This document shows, piece after piece, positions 1 to 8,308 of a stretch of DNA of 10,082 bases. The stretch is from an uncultured Litorivicinus sp. (GTDB lineage Bacteria > Pseudomonadota > Gammaproteobacteria > Pseudomonadales > Litorivicinaceae), in contig CALKMT010000027.1 of assembly GCA_938091715.1 (NCBI GenBank), positions 1-10,082 of the forward strand, written 5' to 3'. Numbering within the stretch: position 1 is the first letter of the stretch; each line of letters opens with the position of its first letter. Position numbers and translations under genes: made by a program. A model generated the notes under the pieces. That model searched no databases. It saw nothing but the letters and a program-made list of their open reading frames with translations, and was not told where the DNA came from.

Positions 1-1707
1 CTCATTCGCGCCGGCTTCCAGCATGGGGTGCGTACCCTCGAACAAATCCGCCCCGGTCGATCCAATAATCGGTCGGTCAAACCCTCGGGCACGCAGGCGT
101 GTGATCAGCTCAACGCCACTCATCTGGGGCATGAAGTTGTCGGTGATCAATACGTCAGGGGGATTATCCAACACCTCGGCCAAGGCCACCTCGGGGTTAT
201 CAAACAAGTGCACCGATTGAAACAGTGGGGTGAACCGCCGTTTCATCAGAAATCCTAGGGTTTCGTCGTCATCCACCACGACCAAATTCAACTGGTCCAG
301 GGCGATCCTATCGAGAGGGGCGACAGGTGTGGAAACACTTTGCTGCAGCGGTACACAGACCTGAATGCTGGCGCCCCCACTGGGGCTGCTCGAGATGCTA
401 ACTGTGCCCCCAAGTTCGGTCGCGGCGCGCTCGACGATTGTCAGTCCCAGGCCAGTTCCTGGGGCCGTGGAATCACCGCGGACCCAAGGCGAAAACATTT
501 CCTGTTCGCTGAGATGGGCCATGCCTCGACCATCGTCCTCGACCTGGATCACGAATTCCCGATCCACGACGTTGCAGATCACCTGCAGTTTGCTGCCCGC
601 CGAATGAACACAGGCATTGCGAATCAGATTGGTCAACATCGTCTCGATCCGATATCGGTCGATGCATATCGACGTCGCGGCCAGATCGATTGGCGTTGAG
701 CCCAGCTGTGTCGATAGGGTCAGCCGATTGTTCTCCAGCGGCGCCTGCATTTGCAGGGCCACGCTTTGCAAAAGCTCGCTCATAAGCACCGGTTCGATTT
801 TGATCGGGTGCTGCAATTGCTGTTGAACAATTTGGCGCATATCGTCCAGGACTCTTAGCAATTGCGCGGACATTTGACTCAGCAGGGCTTGGTTGGTCGG
901 ATAATGCTCGGTGTCCTCGGCGATGGTGGCAATGCCCGCCGCCGGTGCGCGCAGTTCATGGCCGATGATGGCAAAGATTTCCTGTTGCTTTAAGGTTTTC
1001 TCTTCTAAGTCGTAACGGGCGCTACGCAGATTTTCGACGGATGCGTTTAACTCATCCTGCACCTGTGTCAGCCGGGTGACCGAGGCCTGCTCCGCGCACA
1101 AGGCGCTGTTCAGGCGTTGGTTGACCGATTGCAGTTCGTCTTCTTTTTTATCCCGGGTGTGAAACGTGTCGGTAAGGCTGCGAAGCACAACCCCCAGGCA
1201 CAGCACCATGCAGGCGCTGGCAAAAAAGTAGGCTGGCAGCCGAGCCAATTCTGCCGGGCTGTGCACCAAGAAATCGCTGAAGATGGCAATGATCAGGGCC
1301 AGGTACATCCCCGTCAGGTACAGCATGCCGCGCAAGGCGCCAAAAAATAGAGTCATGCCAAAAACGCTAAAAAACATGCCCACAAAGATAAATAGCACGC
1401 TGTTTTCAAGGGCGGCGGCGATGGCCATCGCCAAGGGACCCAAGGCAGCAAAAAATGCCCAGATCAACCGGGTGGGGTTGGCGAAGTGGCAAAACAGCGC
1501 GACCAATGCGTAGATGAGCACTTGTAACGGAGTAAATTCTGAGTCGGTTACAAACAGCCAACTTAGGCCGGCGGCCAGCGTACTGGCGATGGCCATCCAA
1601 CCAAATAACTTGAACGCGTAGCGCAGAATTCGCAGACGGCCAACGTCAAGATCCGGATGCTCGTCGGCAAACATGGCCGCTTTTATGGCTTGGATGGATG
1701 AAAACAT
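1..1707 (-). CDS. Hybrid sensor histidine kinase with six-helix membrane sensor and receiver domain (3' end beyond window)
   Basis: The frame runs open from ATG 1707-1705 to the left edge (569 codons, no stop), so the protein continues outside. Residues about 32-175 hold six hydrophobic segments with short loops and no sizeable periplasmic domain. A charged, probably coiled-coil linker follows (about 180-243). The HisKA box is HELRAP with phospho-acceptor His250. The ATPase domain has an N-box (Asn360, Asn364), a G1 box DDGRGM (391-396) and a G2 box GTGLGL (417-422). A receiver domain begins near 473, with acidic residues 479-481, phospho-acceptor Asp523 in TDNFMPQMSG and the conserved Thr551. 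Its conserved lysine would lie just past the edge. The family autophosphorylates on His and passes phosphate to Asp, so a phosphorelay or internal receiver control is expected. A GAGGG sits 4 bases before the ATG. A weak TATAGT (-10-like) lies at 1730-1735 without a clear -35. The acnB terminator separates it from acnB, so it probably has its own promoter. The signal is unknown. Confidence 0.93.
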   Translation of the reverse strand, partial: MFSSIQAIKAAMFADEHPDLDVGRLRILRYAFKLFGWMAIASTLAAGLSWLFVTDSEFTPLQVLIYALVALFCHFANPTRLIWAFFAALGPLAMAIAAALENSVLFIFVGMFFSVFGMTLFFGALRGMLYLTGMYLALIIAIFSDFLVHSPAELARLPAYFFASACMVLCLGVVLRSLTDTFHTRDKKEDELQSVNQRLNSALCAEQASVTRLTQVQDELNASVENLRSARYDLEEKTLKQQEIFAIIGHELRAPAAGIATIAEDTEHYPTNQALLSQMSAQLLRVLDDMRQIVQQQLQHPIKIEPVLMSELLQSVALQMQAPLENNRLTLSTQLGSTPIDLAATSICIDRYRIETMLTNLIRNACVHSAGSKLQVICNVVDREFVIQVEDDGRGMAHLSEQEMFSPWVRGDSTAPGTGLGLTIVERAATELGGTVSISSSPSGGASIQVCVPLQQSVSTPVAPLDRIALDQLNLVVVDDDETLGFLMKRRFTPLFQSVHLFDNPEVALAEVLDNPPDVLITDNFMPQMSGVELITRLRARGFDRPIIGSTGADLFEGTHPMLEAGANE

Positions 1708-1791
1708 GGTGCCCTCGTACAACTTACTTACTATAACCGAGGGCCGTGGGACCGGCATCTTATTTATTGGCCCTGGCCGATAACCCGCCAT

Positions 1792-1823
1792 AAAAAAGCC
1801 CCCGCTTGTTACCAAGCGAGGGC
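1792..1823 (-). terminator. Intrinsic terminator of acnB
   Basis: Read on the minus strand, an 11-bp stem with one T-G wobble (1813-1823 pairing with 1798-1808) encloses a four-base GTAA loop and is followed directly by six T residues (1797-1792). It begins 19 bases after the acnB stop codon. This is a classic rho-independent terminator and should uncouple the kinase gene from acnB. On the plus strand the stem is not followed by a T-run, so it works in one direction only. Confidence 0.93.
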
Positions 1824-1842
1824 CGTTTCGATCGGCGATCGA

Positions 1843-4635
1843 TTATCCCGCGTTGACCATGGGAATCATGTTCAGCTCTTCGGTGGGCGGGGTGAACTGG
1901 GTCAGTTGAATGCCGACCACAGCCTCACGGTACTCCTCAAGCGTCGGCGCGCGTCCCAGGATGGCGGACAGCACGACTACTGGTGTGGAAGCCAGCAACG
2001 ACTCGCCTTTCTTGTCGGCCCGGTCCTCGACCACGCGTCCTTGGAACAGACGAGTGGAGGTGGCGAACACCGTGTCACCGCGGGCGGCCTTTTCCTGGTT
2101 ACCCATGCACAGGTTACAGCCGGGGCGTTCCAGATACAGGATGTTGTCGTATTCGGTGCGTGCTGCCTGTTTCGGCGCATTGTCATCGAATTCGAAACCG
2201 GCATATTTCTGCAGAATTTCCCAGTCACCTTCGGCTTTCAACTCAACAATGATGTTGTAAGTCGGGGCCGCCACCACTAGGGGTGCCTTGAATTCGACAT
2301 TGCCCTGTTTGGCTTCCAGATTGCGCAAAATTTGCACGACAATTTTGACGTCGTCCTTGTGCACCATGCAGGAACCCACAAAGCCCAAATCGACCTGGCG
2401 CTGACCGGCGTAGTAGGACAGCGGACGAATGGCATCGTGGGTATAGCGCTTGGACGGGTCGTCGTTGTCGACGTCCGGATCCGCAATCATCGGCTCGACG
2501 ATGGTGTTCAAGTCCACGGTCAATTCCGCGAAGTATTCGCAGTTGTTGTCGGGCATCAGAACCGGGCGGCCGGTGCCGTTATTGATATCGGCAATGCGAG
2601 CGTCGGCTTTGTCGATCAGGCCTTGCAGCATCTGGACGTCGTTATCCATGCCTTTGTTGATCATGATCTGGATACGGCTCTTGGCCAGTTCCAGTGACTC
2701 GATCAGGGTTTCAGGCTGCGAGATACAGATCGAGGCCTTGGCCTTCATTTCTGCAGTCCAGTCCGTAAAGGTAAAGGCCTGGTCCGCCAGCAGGGTTCCC
2801 AGGTGAACTTCGATGACACGGCCCTGGAATACGTTCTCGCCGAACTTTTTCAGCATCTGCTGCTGGGTCGCGTGCACGATGTCACGGAAGTCCATGCCGT
2901 CTTGCATCTCGCCGGTAAAGGTCACTTTGACCGACTCGGGAATGGGCATGGCCGCTTCGCCGGTCGCCAGGGCAATGGCCACGGTGCCTGAGTCGGCGCC
3001 AAACGCGACACCTTTGGACATACGGGTGTGCGAGTCACCGCCGATGATCACGGACCACTCGTCAATGGTGATGTCGTTCAACACCTTGTGGATCACGTCG
3101 GTCATGGCGTGATAGCCGCCCAAGGGGTCACGGGCCGTGATCAGGCCGAACTTGTTCATAAAGCTCATCAGCTTGGGAATGTTGGCCTGGGCCTTTTTGT
3201 CCCAGACCGATGCGGTGTGACAGCCAGACTGATAGGCGCCGTCGACCGAGGGTGAGATCACCGTGGCCGCCATGGACTCCAGCTCCTGCGCAGTCATCAG
3301 GCCGGTGGTGTCCTGGGACCCCACGATGTTGACTCGGACCCGTACGTCGGAACCGGCGTGCAACTGAACGCCCTCGGTTACGCCGACCGCGTTGTTGTTA
3401 AAGATTTTCTCGACCGCTGTCAGGCCTTGGTTGGCCACCGAGACTTCCTTGGACGGGGCATAGACCTGGGGGGCTTCGATGCCCAGGGTTTCAGCGGCGA
3501 TGGTTTGCAGCTTCTTGCCAAAGGTCACGGCGTAGGAGCTGCCGGCCTTCATGAACTCGACTTTTTGCGGCGTAAAGGCCGACGAGACGTCCGCCACGAC
3601 CTGGCCGTCTTTGATCAGCGTCTTGGCCTCGGTGTCGATGGTCAGCAAGGTGCCGGTGTCGACTGAATACACCTGTTCCAATTCGGGATCGCCGTTGGCG
3701 TCCAATACAGTGTTGCCGCTGGCGTCGACTTTCTTGACCCAGTTTTTCAAATCCAGACCGATACCGCCGGTCACGCCCACGGTGGTCAGGAAGATTGGCG
3801 AAATGCCGTTGGTGCCGCCGACGACCGGGGCATAGTTAACAAAGGGCACGTAGGGGCTGGTGGACTCGCCGGCCCACAGGGCCACGTTGTTGACGCCCGA
3901 CATCCGTGAAGAACCGACGCCCATGGTGCCTTTTTCGGCAATCATCATGACCTTGCGGCCGGGGTTGGCTTCTTTGAGTTTGGTAATGGTTTGCTGGTCT
4001 TCGGGTGAGCACATGCAGCGACCGTGCAATTCACGATCCGAGCGTGAGTGTGCCTGGTTGCCCGGCGATAACAGGTCGGTAGAAATATCGCCTACCGCGG
4101 CAACAAAGGTCACCAGTTCGACTTTCTTGGGAATGTCGGGCAGTTGCGTAAAGAACTCGGCCTGGGCGTAACTTTCCAGGATCTGTTTGGCAATGGCGTT
4201 GCCCGACTCAAACGCGGCCTTTAGGCGGTCCGTGTCGGCTTCGTACAGGAATACCTGAGTCTTTAATACATTCGCGGCTTGGCTGGCGATCGCGGCGTCT
4301 TGGCCCAGGGCCAGATCTAACAAAACGCGAACCGAAGGGCCACCCTTCATGTGCGACAGCAGTTCAAAGGCAAAATCGGGGGTAATTTCAGCGACTGAGT
4401 TCTCGCCCAGAATGACGGTTTTCAGGAAATCAGCTTTGACCCCAGCGGCGCCGGTGGTGCCAGGCAGGGTGTTGTAAATCAATTGCTGCAGGGAATCGGC
4501 ACGGTGTTCGTGATTGGCATCTTTGATTTGTGCGACGATTTCGCTCAACAGATCGGCGCTGTCGATCGGCTTAGGGGCTAGGCCTTCGGCGTTGCGTTCT
4601 GCGATCTCTTGCAGGTATTCAGAATAAAAACTCAT
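1843..4635 (-). CDS. acnB: Aconitate hydratase B / 2-methylisocitrate dehydratase, long form
   Basis: This cytoplasmic 4Fe-4S enzyme interconverts citrate and isocitrate in the TCA cycle. Family members also hydrate 2-methyl-cis-aconitate in propionate breakdown. The protein has 930 residues from MSFYSEYLQE, against 865 for E. coli AcnB. The three cluster ligands are visible: Cys756 in GSCMVHKDD, and Cys840 and Cys843 in PGCNLCMGNQ. Other family blocks are EKGTMGVGSSRMSG, VGSQDTTGLMT and GGDSHTRMSKGVAFGADSG. The N-terminal part (about 1-160) corresponds to the helical domain of AcnB, and the swivelling domain then precedes the catalytic core as in AcnB rather than AcnA. I chose the start at 4635 because an AGGGAG lies four bases upstream and the N-terminus (YLQEIAERNAEGLAPKPID) matches the family start. 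The frame stays open for another 74 codons upstream, but that stretch has no family character. The sequence looks closer to the long AcnB form I associate with Bacteroidetes than to the enterobacterial form. It ends in a strong terminator and is probably monocistronic. Confidence 0.96.
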   Translation of the reverse strand: MSFYSEYLQEIAERNAEGLAPKPIDSADLLSEIVAQIKDANHEHRADSLQQLIYNTLPGTTGAAGVKADFLKTVILGENSVAEITPDFAFELLSHMKGGPSVRVLLDLALGQDAAIASQAANVLKTQVFLYEADTDRLKAAFESGNAIAKQILESYAQAEFFTQLPDIPKKVELVTFVAAVGDISTDLLSPGNQAHSRSDRELHGRCMCSPEDQQTITKLKEANPGRKVMMIAEKGTMGVGSSRMSGVNNVALWAGESTSPYVPFVNYAPVVGGTNGISPIFLTTVGVTGGIGLDLKNWVKKVDASGNTVLDANGDPELEQVYSVDTGTLLTIDTEAKTLIKDGQVVADVSSAFTPQKVEFMKAGSSYAVTFGKKLQTIAAETLGIEAPQVYAPSKEVSVANQGLTAVEKIFNNNAVGVTEGVQLHAGSDVRVRVNIVGSQDTTGLMTAQELESMAATVISPSVDGAYQSGCHTASVWDKKAQANIPKLMSFMNKFGLITARDPLGGYHAMTDVIHKVLNDITIDEWSVIIGGDSHTRMSKGVAFGADSGTVAIALATGEAAMPIPESVKVTFTGEMQDGMDFRDIVHATQQQMLKKFGENVFQGRVIEVHLGTLLADQAFTFTDWTAEMKAKASICISQPETLIESLELAKSRIQIMINKGMDNDVQMLQGLIDKADARIADINNGTGRPVLMPDNNCEYFAELTVDLNTIVEPMIADPDVDNDDPSKRYTHDAIRPLSYYAGQRQVDLGFVGSCMVHKDDVKIVVQILRNLEAKQGNVEFKAPLVVAAPTYNIIVELKAEGDWEILQKYAGFEFDDNAPKQAARTEYDNILYLERPGCNLCMGNQEKAARGDTVFATSTRLFQGRVVEDRADKKGESLLASTPVVVLSAILGRAPTLEEYREAVVGIQLTQFTPPTEELNMIPMVNAG

Positions 4636-4639
4636 ACAT

Positions 4640-4645
4640 CTCCCT
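4640..4645 (-). promoter_or_regulatory. Ribosome binding site of acnB
   Basis: AGGGAG on the minus strand lies four bases before ATG 4635-4633. It decides the start in favour of the 930-residue protein. The longer reading from 4857 has no comparable site and adds 74 residues of low-complexity, basic, non-family sequence. Confidence 0.7.
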
Positions 4646-4720
4646 ATTTCACTGAGGGCCGCACTCAAAAAACTCGCACCGGCCGCGCGCTGCATTGGGG
4701 CGCATGGCATGGGGGCGTTT

Positions 4721-4749
4721 TTATTAAGTTGGCGTCCTGTGCGTGGCAA
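4721..4749 (-). promoter_or_regulatory. Candidate promoter for acnB (weak)
   Basis: On the minus strand TTGCCA (4749-4744, five of six matches to the sigma-70 -35 box) is followed after 17 bases by TAATAA (4726-4721, a poor -10 with three of six matches). It lies about 85 bases before the acnB ATG. The 35-box and spacing are good and the 10-box is weak. This is inference only; the TACAAT at 4888-4893 is an alternative. Confidence 0.28.
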
Positions 4750-4887
4750 ATAAAGGTGCCGTTTGGACGCTTCTTTTGATGTGCGGCGGTTGCCAAGCCG
4801 TCCGGTCGATTTCGATTCGTGACGACTTACAGGTGGGACGTGAGAGCCGCAAAGCACGGGTCACGGGCACCAAAATTAGTGCGCGGG

Positions 4888-4893
4888 ATTGTA
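4888..4893 (-). promoter_or_regulatory. Candidate -10 box in helicase-acnB gap
   Basis: TACAAT on the minus strand (five of six matches to TATAAT) sits in TTTTAGGCTACAATCC, 33 bases after the helicase stop and about 250 bases before acnB. No convincing -35 is found 16-18 bases upstream. If used, it would give acnB a long leader. The 291-base gap 4636-4926 contains no other gene that I can support and no intrinsic terminator for the helicase. Confidence 0.28.
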
Positions 4894-4926
4894 GCCTAAA
4901 ATTCTTTGCGTTGCCGAGGGATAAGA

Positions 4927-7182
4927 CTAATGGCTTGACCGCTGAATCTGCCACCAGCTCGGCAGGCACTGGGCATTGATCGGTTCCAGATACCGCTCAT
5001 CCAACAGAAACAAGGTGCCTTGATCCTGGGTGTCGCGAATGACCCGTCCGGCGGCCTGGATTGCCTTCTGTAAACCGGGGAATCGATAGGCATAGTCAAA
5101 GCCTTGGCTAAATCGCGCATCCAGGCGTACCCGTAGGGCCTCGTTCAAGTCCGAGTTTGCAGGCATCCCCAGGGTGGCCACAAAGGCGCCAATCAGTCGG
5201 GCACCAGGCAGGTCGATACCCTCGGAAAATGCGCCACCCAGCACCGCCAGGCCCAGGTTACGTGAATCCTCCGTAAAGGAGTTCAGCCAAGCGCCCCGTT
5301 CGGACTCGTTCATACCCGACCATTGCGGCCGCAGGGTCACCGGCAGCGGGGGCAGTGCCGCCTGAACCTGTTCCAGGTATTGGTAGCTACTAAAAAACGC
5401 GATGTAGTTGCCCGGCTGGGTAGCGACCTGATGGCTGATGATCTCGACGACCCGGGCCAGACTGGCCTGGCGATCGCGAAAACGGGTCGACAGCCGGTGG
5501 GGTACCTGAACATTGAGCTGGTCGGAATGAAAGGGCGACTCGACGTCGATGAATGGAGTCTCGGCCGGCAGTCCCAGCAAGTTCTGGTGGTAGTGCGCGG
5601 GAATCAGGGTCGCCGAAAACAAGGTGGTGCTGACCGAATACTTGAACCTGGGTTCTAGGAACTGAGCTGGAATCAGGTTGCGGATGCCCAAAGTGCTTTG
5701 AATTCGCAGAGGGTTACGGGTATCCAGGGTGACGTCGAACAGGCTGTCGTGATCAAAGCATTCAGCCAGGCGAACAAACTGCATGGCATTGAAAAAGAAC
5801 CGCATGTACTCACCGTCCTGGCGCTGCGGGGCGTCAGCCAGGGCCCCGGTGATGGCCGAGACGGCCTTTTGCAGCGTGCGCAGCAGTCGTTCGGACAGAT
5901 CCGGGTAGATGCGATGGTCCTCGGTTTGGCCTGCGTACCAATGCGGCCAGTCTTGGGCGACCGGTGTCAGGGCCCGTTTGATCGCAGGGGGAGCCGTGTC
6001 CAGGGCCTGCTCCAAGGAAGCTTCGGACAGCTCGACGCTGTACATGTCGCGAGCCCGGCCAATCAGGTTATGCGCCTCGTCCACCAAGACCCCGACCCGC
6101 CAACCATGCACTTGGCTCAGGGCAAACAGCAGGGCGCTGTCGTCAAAATAGTAGTTGTAGTCACCGACCACCACGTCCGCCCACTGGGCCATTTCGTGAC
6201 TAAACCAATAGGGGCAAATCCCATGTTGCCGGGCCACATCCGCCATATACCCCTGATCCCACCAGCGGGTCTGGCTGGCCTGCCAACGCGCTGCACTCAA
6301 GCGATCGTAAAAGCCTTGGGCCAATGGGCAGGAATCCCCGTGACAGGCATTCTCGGGATGCACACAGGATTTTTCTAACGCCACCAACTCCAGGACCCGT
6401 ATCGGCGTGCGCTCGGGCGCCAGCTGGGACAAGCTGTCCAGGGCCAATTGCCGGCCTGGGGTTTTGGCACTCAAAAAGAAAATCCGATCCAGCCCGGCGT
6501 GCCCCAAGGCCTTGATCTGTGGGAACAGGGTGGCCAAGGTTTTGCCAATCCCGGTGGTCGCCTGGGCCAGCAGATGCGTTTGTGTTTTGCAGGCGCGAAA
6601 GACCTGCTCGGCCAGCGTTCGCTGCCCGGTGCGATAGGTGGGATAGGGGAATTCCAGCGTGCGGCAGGCCTGATTACGTTTGTCGATGTGTTGAGTTTGT
6701 GCCTCGGCCCAGCTTAAAAATCCCTCGCATTGCTGGTGCAAGTACTCCCTCAGTTCGACCCGGGACAGGCGCTGGATCTCGGGGGATTCTTCCAGCGTGA
6801 CTACGTGTACATAGGTTAGGGACAACTCAAGCGAGGGCAGGTCTTGGGCCTCGCACACCATCGCGGCGTACAGCTTTAACTGGGCCCAGGCCAGGTGCCG
6901 GTGATTGTCCGGAACTCGGTCAATGGGCACTCGGTGAGATTTGATTTCCTCAAGTCGAGGGATGCTGGGGTCAAAGCCGTCGGCACGGCCACTGATCTCC
7001 AAATCGGCATAGGTGTAGTGCAGGGGCACTTCGGTTTGATAATCCCCGCCGCGTCGCGCACCGATCATGCGATGGATGCCCTGGCCGTCCTCGGCGCTGG
7101 GGGCAGGGGTAAAGCGTAGGTCTAGATCGCCCCGTTTCGCGGTAAACGCGGCCAGGGCCTTAACCGAAACGCGATAGGACAT
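4927..7182 (-). CDS. XPD/DinG-family Fe-S helicase with N-terminal RecB/Cas4-like nuclease domain
   Basis: A 751-residue ATP-dependent DNA helicase of superfamily 2, expected to act in DNA repair or removal of unusual DNA structures. Residues about 1-165 look like a PD-(D/E)XK nuclease of RecB/Cas4 type: His37, Asp68 in GRADGF, Glu79 and Lys81 in EEIKSHR, and Gln101/Tyr105 in QLKLYA. The helicase part has Walker A ATTGIGKT (208-215), four cysteines suited to a 4Fe-4S cluster (Cys273, Cys280, Cys285, Cys323), the DEAH box (368-371), SAT (523-525), motif V near GGAFSEGIDLPG (649-660) and motif VI QAAGRVIR (709-716). The start MSYRVSVKALAAFTAK matches the N-terminus I recall from Pseudomonas homologues. 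No Shine-Dalgarno precedes it. In related genomes such helicases can neighbour a VRR-NUC (FAN1-like) nuclease gene; none is in this window. It starts 58 bases after the ABC ATPase stop in the same direction, so read-through from that operon is possible. A LexA-like box lies in the gap. I give no gene symbol because E. coli DinG lacks the nuclease domain. Confidence 0.92.
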   Translation of the reverse strand: MSYRVSVKALAAFTAKRGDLDLRFTPAPSAEDGQGIHRMIGARRGGDYQTEVPLHYTYADLEISGRADGFDPSIPRLEEIKSHRVPIDRVPDNHRHLAWAQLKLYAAMVCEAQDLPSLELSLTYVHVVTLEESPEIQRLSRVELREYLHQQCEGFLSWAEAQTQHIDKRNQACRTLEFPYPTYRTGQRTLAEQVFRACKTQTHLLAQATTGIGKTLATLFPQIKALGHAGLDRIFFLSAKTPGRQLALDSLSQLAPERTPIRVLELVALEKSCVHPENACHGDSCPLAQGFYDRLSAARWQASQTRWWDQGYMADVARQHGICPYWFSHEMAQWADVVVGDYNYYFDDSALLFALSQVHGWRVGVLVDEAHNLIGRARDMYSVELSEASLEQALDTAPPAIKRALTPVAQDWPHWYAGQTEDHRIYPDLSERLLRTLQKAVSAITGALADAPQRQDGEYMRFFFNAMQFVRLAECFDHDSLFDVTLDTRNPLRIQSTLGIRNLIPAQFLEPRFKYSVSTTLFSATLIPAHYHQNLLGLPAETPFIDVESPFHSDQLNVQVPHRLSTRFRDRQASLARVVEIISHQVATQPGNYIAFFSSYQYLEQVQAALPPLPVTLRPQWSGMNESERGAWLNSFTEDSRNLGLAVLGGAFSEGIDLPGARLIGAFVATLGMPANSDLNEALRVRLDARFSQGFDYAYRFPGLQKAIQAAGRVIRDTQDQGTLFLLDERYLEPINAQCLPSWWQIQRSSH

Positions 7183-7224
7183 ATAACAGGTGTCGTTGCA
7201 TGGCGCCGAATGTAGCCCAGCATG

Positions 7225-7240
7225 CTGTCAATAACACCAG
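7225..7240. promoter_or_regulatory. Possible LexA (SOS) operator upstream of the helicase
   Basis: The plus strand reads CTGTCAATAACACCAG, which is CTGT-N8-CCAG against the gammaproteobacterial LexA core CTGT-N8-ACAG: seven of eight core bases, with a fairly AT-rich spacer. It lies 43 bases before the helicase ATG and abuts the ATPase stop codon. E. coli dinG, a relative, is SOS-induced, which makes the match plausible. No strong promoter is visible beside it: TTGACA (7232-7227 on the minus strand) has TACATT only 11 bases away. One-mismatch cores are common by chance. Confidence 0.35.

Positions 7241-8307
<1,067 letters not shown>

Positions 8308-8308
<1 letters not shown>

Noticed and set aside
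340..699. 119-codon plus-strand open frame
   Set aside because: Antisense to the ATPase and HisKA region of the hybrid kinase, whose motifs are clear on the minus strand.
4636..4857. 74-residue N-terminal extension of AcnB
   Set aside because: The frame is open by chance. The stretch has no family similarity, while a good AGGGAG site and a family-like N-terminus mark the start at 4635.
5698..6378. 226-codon plus-strand open frame
   Set aside because: It lies wholly antisense to the well-supported helicase gene and shows no recognisable domain; long antisense frames are common in GC-rich genes.
7219..7228. Palindrome CAGCATGCTG as a terminator for the ABC operon
   Set aside because: A ten-base perfect palindrome cannot form a useful hairpin with a loop, and no T-run follows.
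7205..7232. TTGACA with TACATT as a helicase promoter
   Set aside because: The two boxes are only 11 bases apart, too close for a sigma-70 promoter, and no better -10 lies at 16-18 bases.
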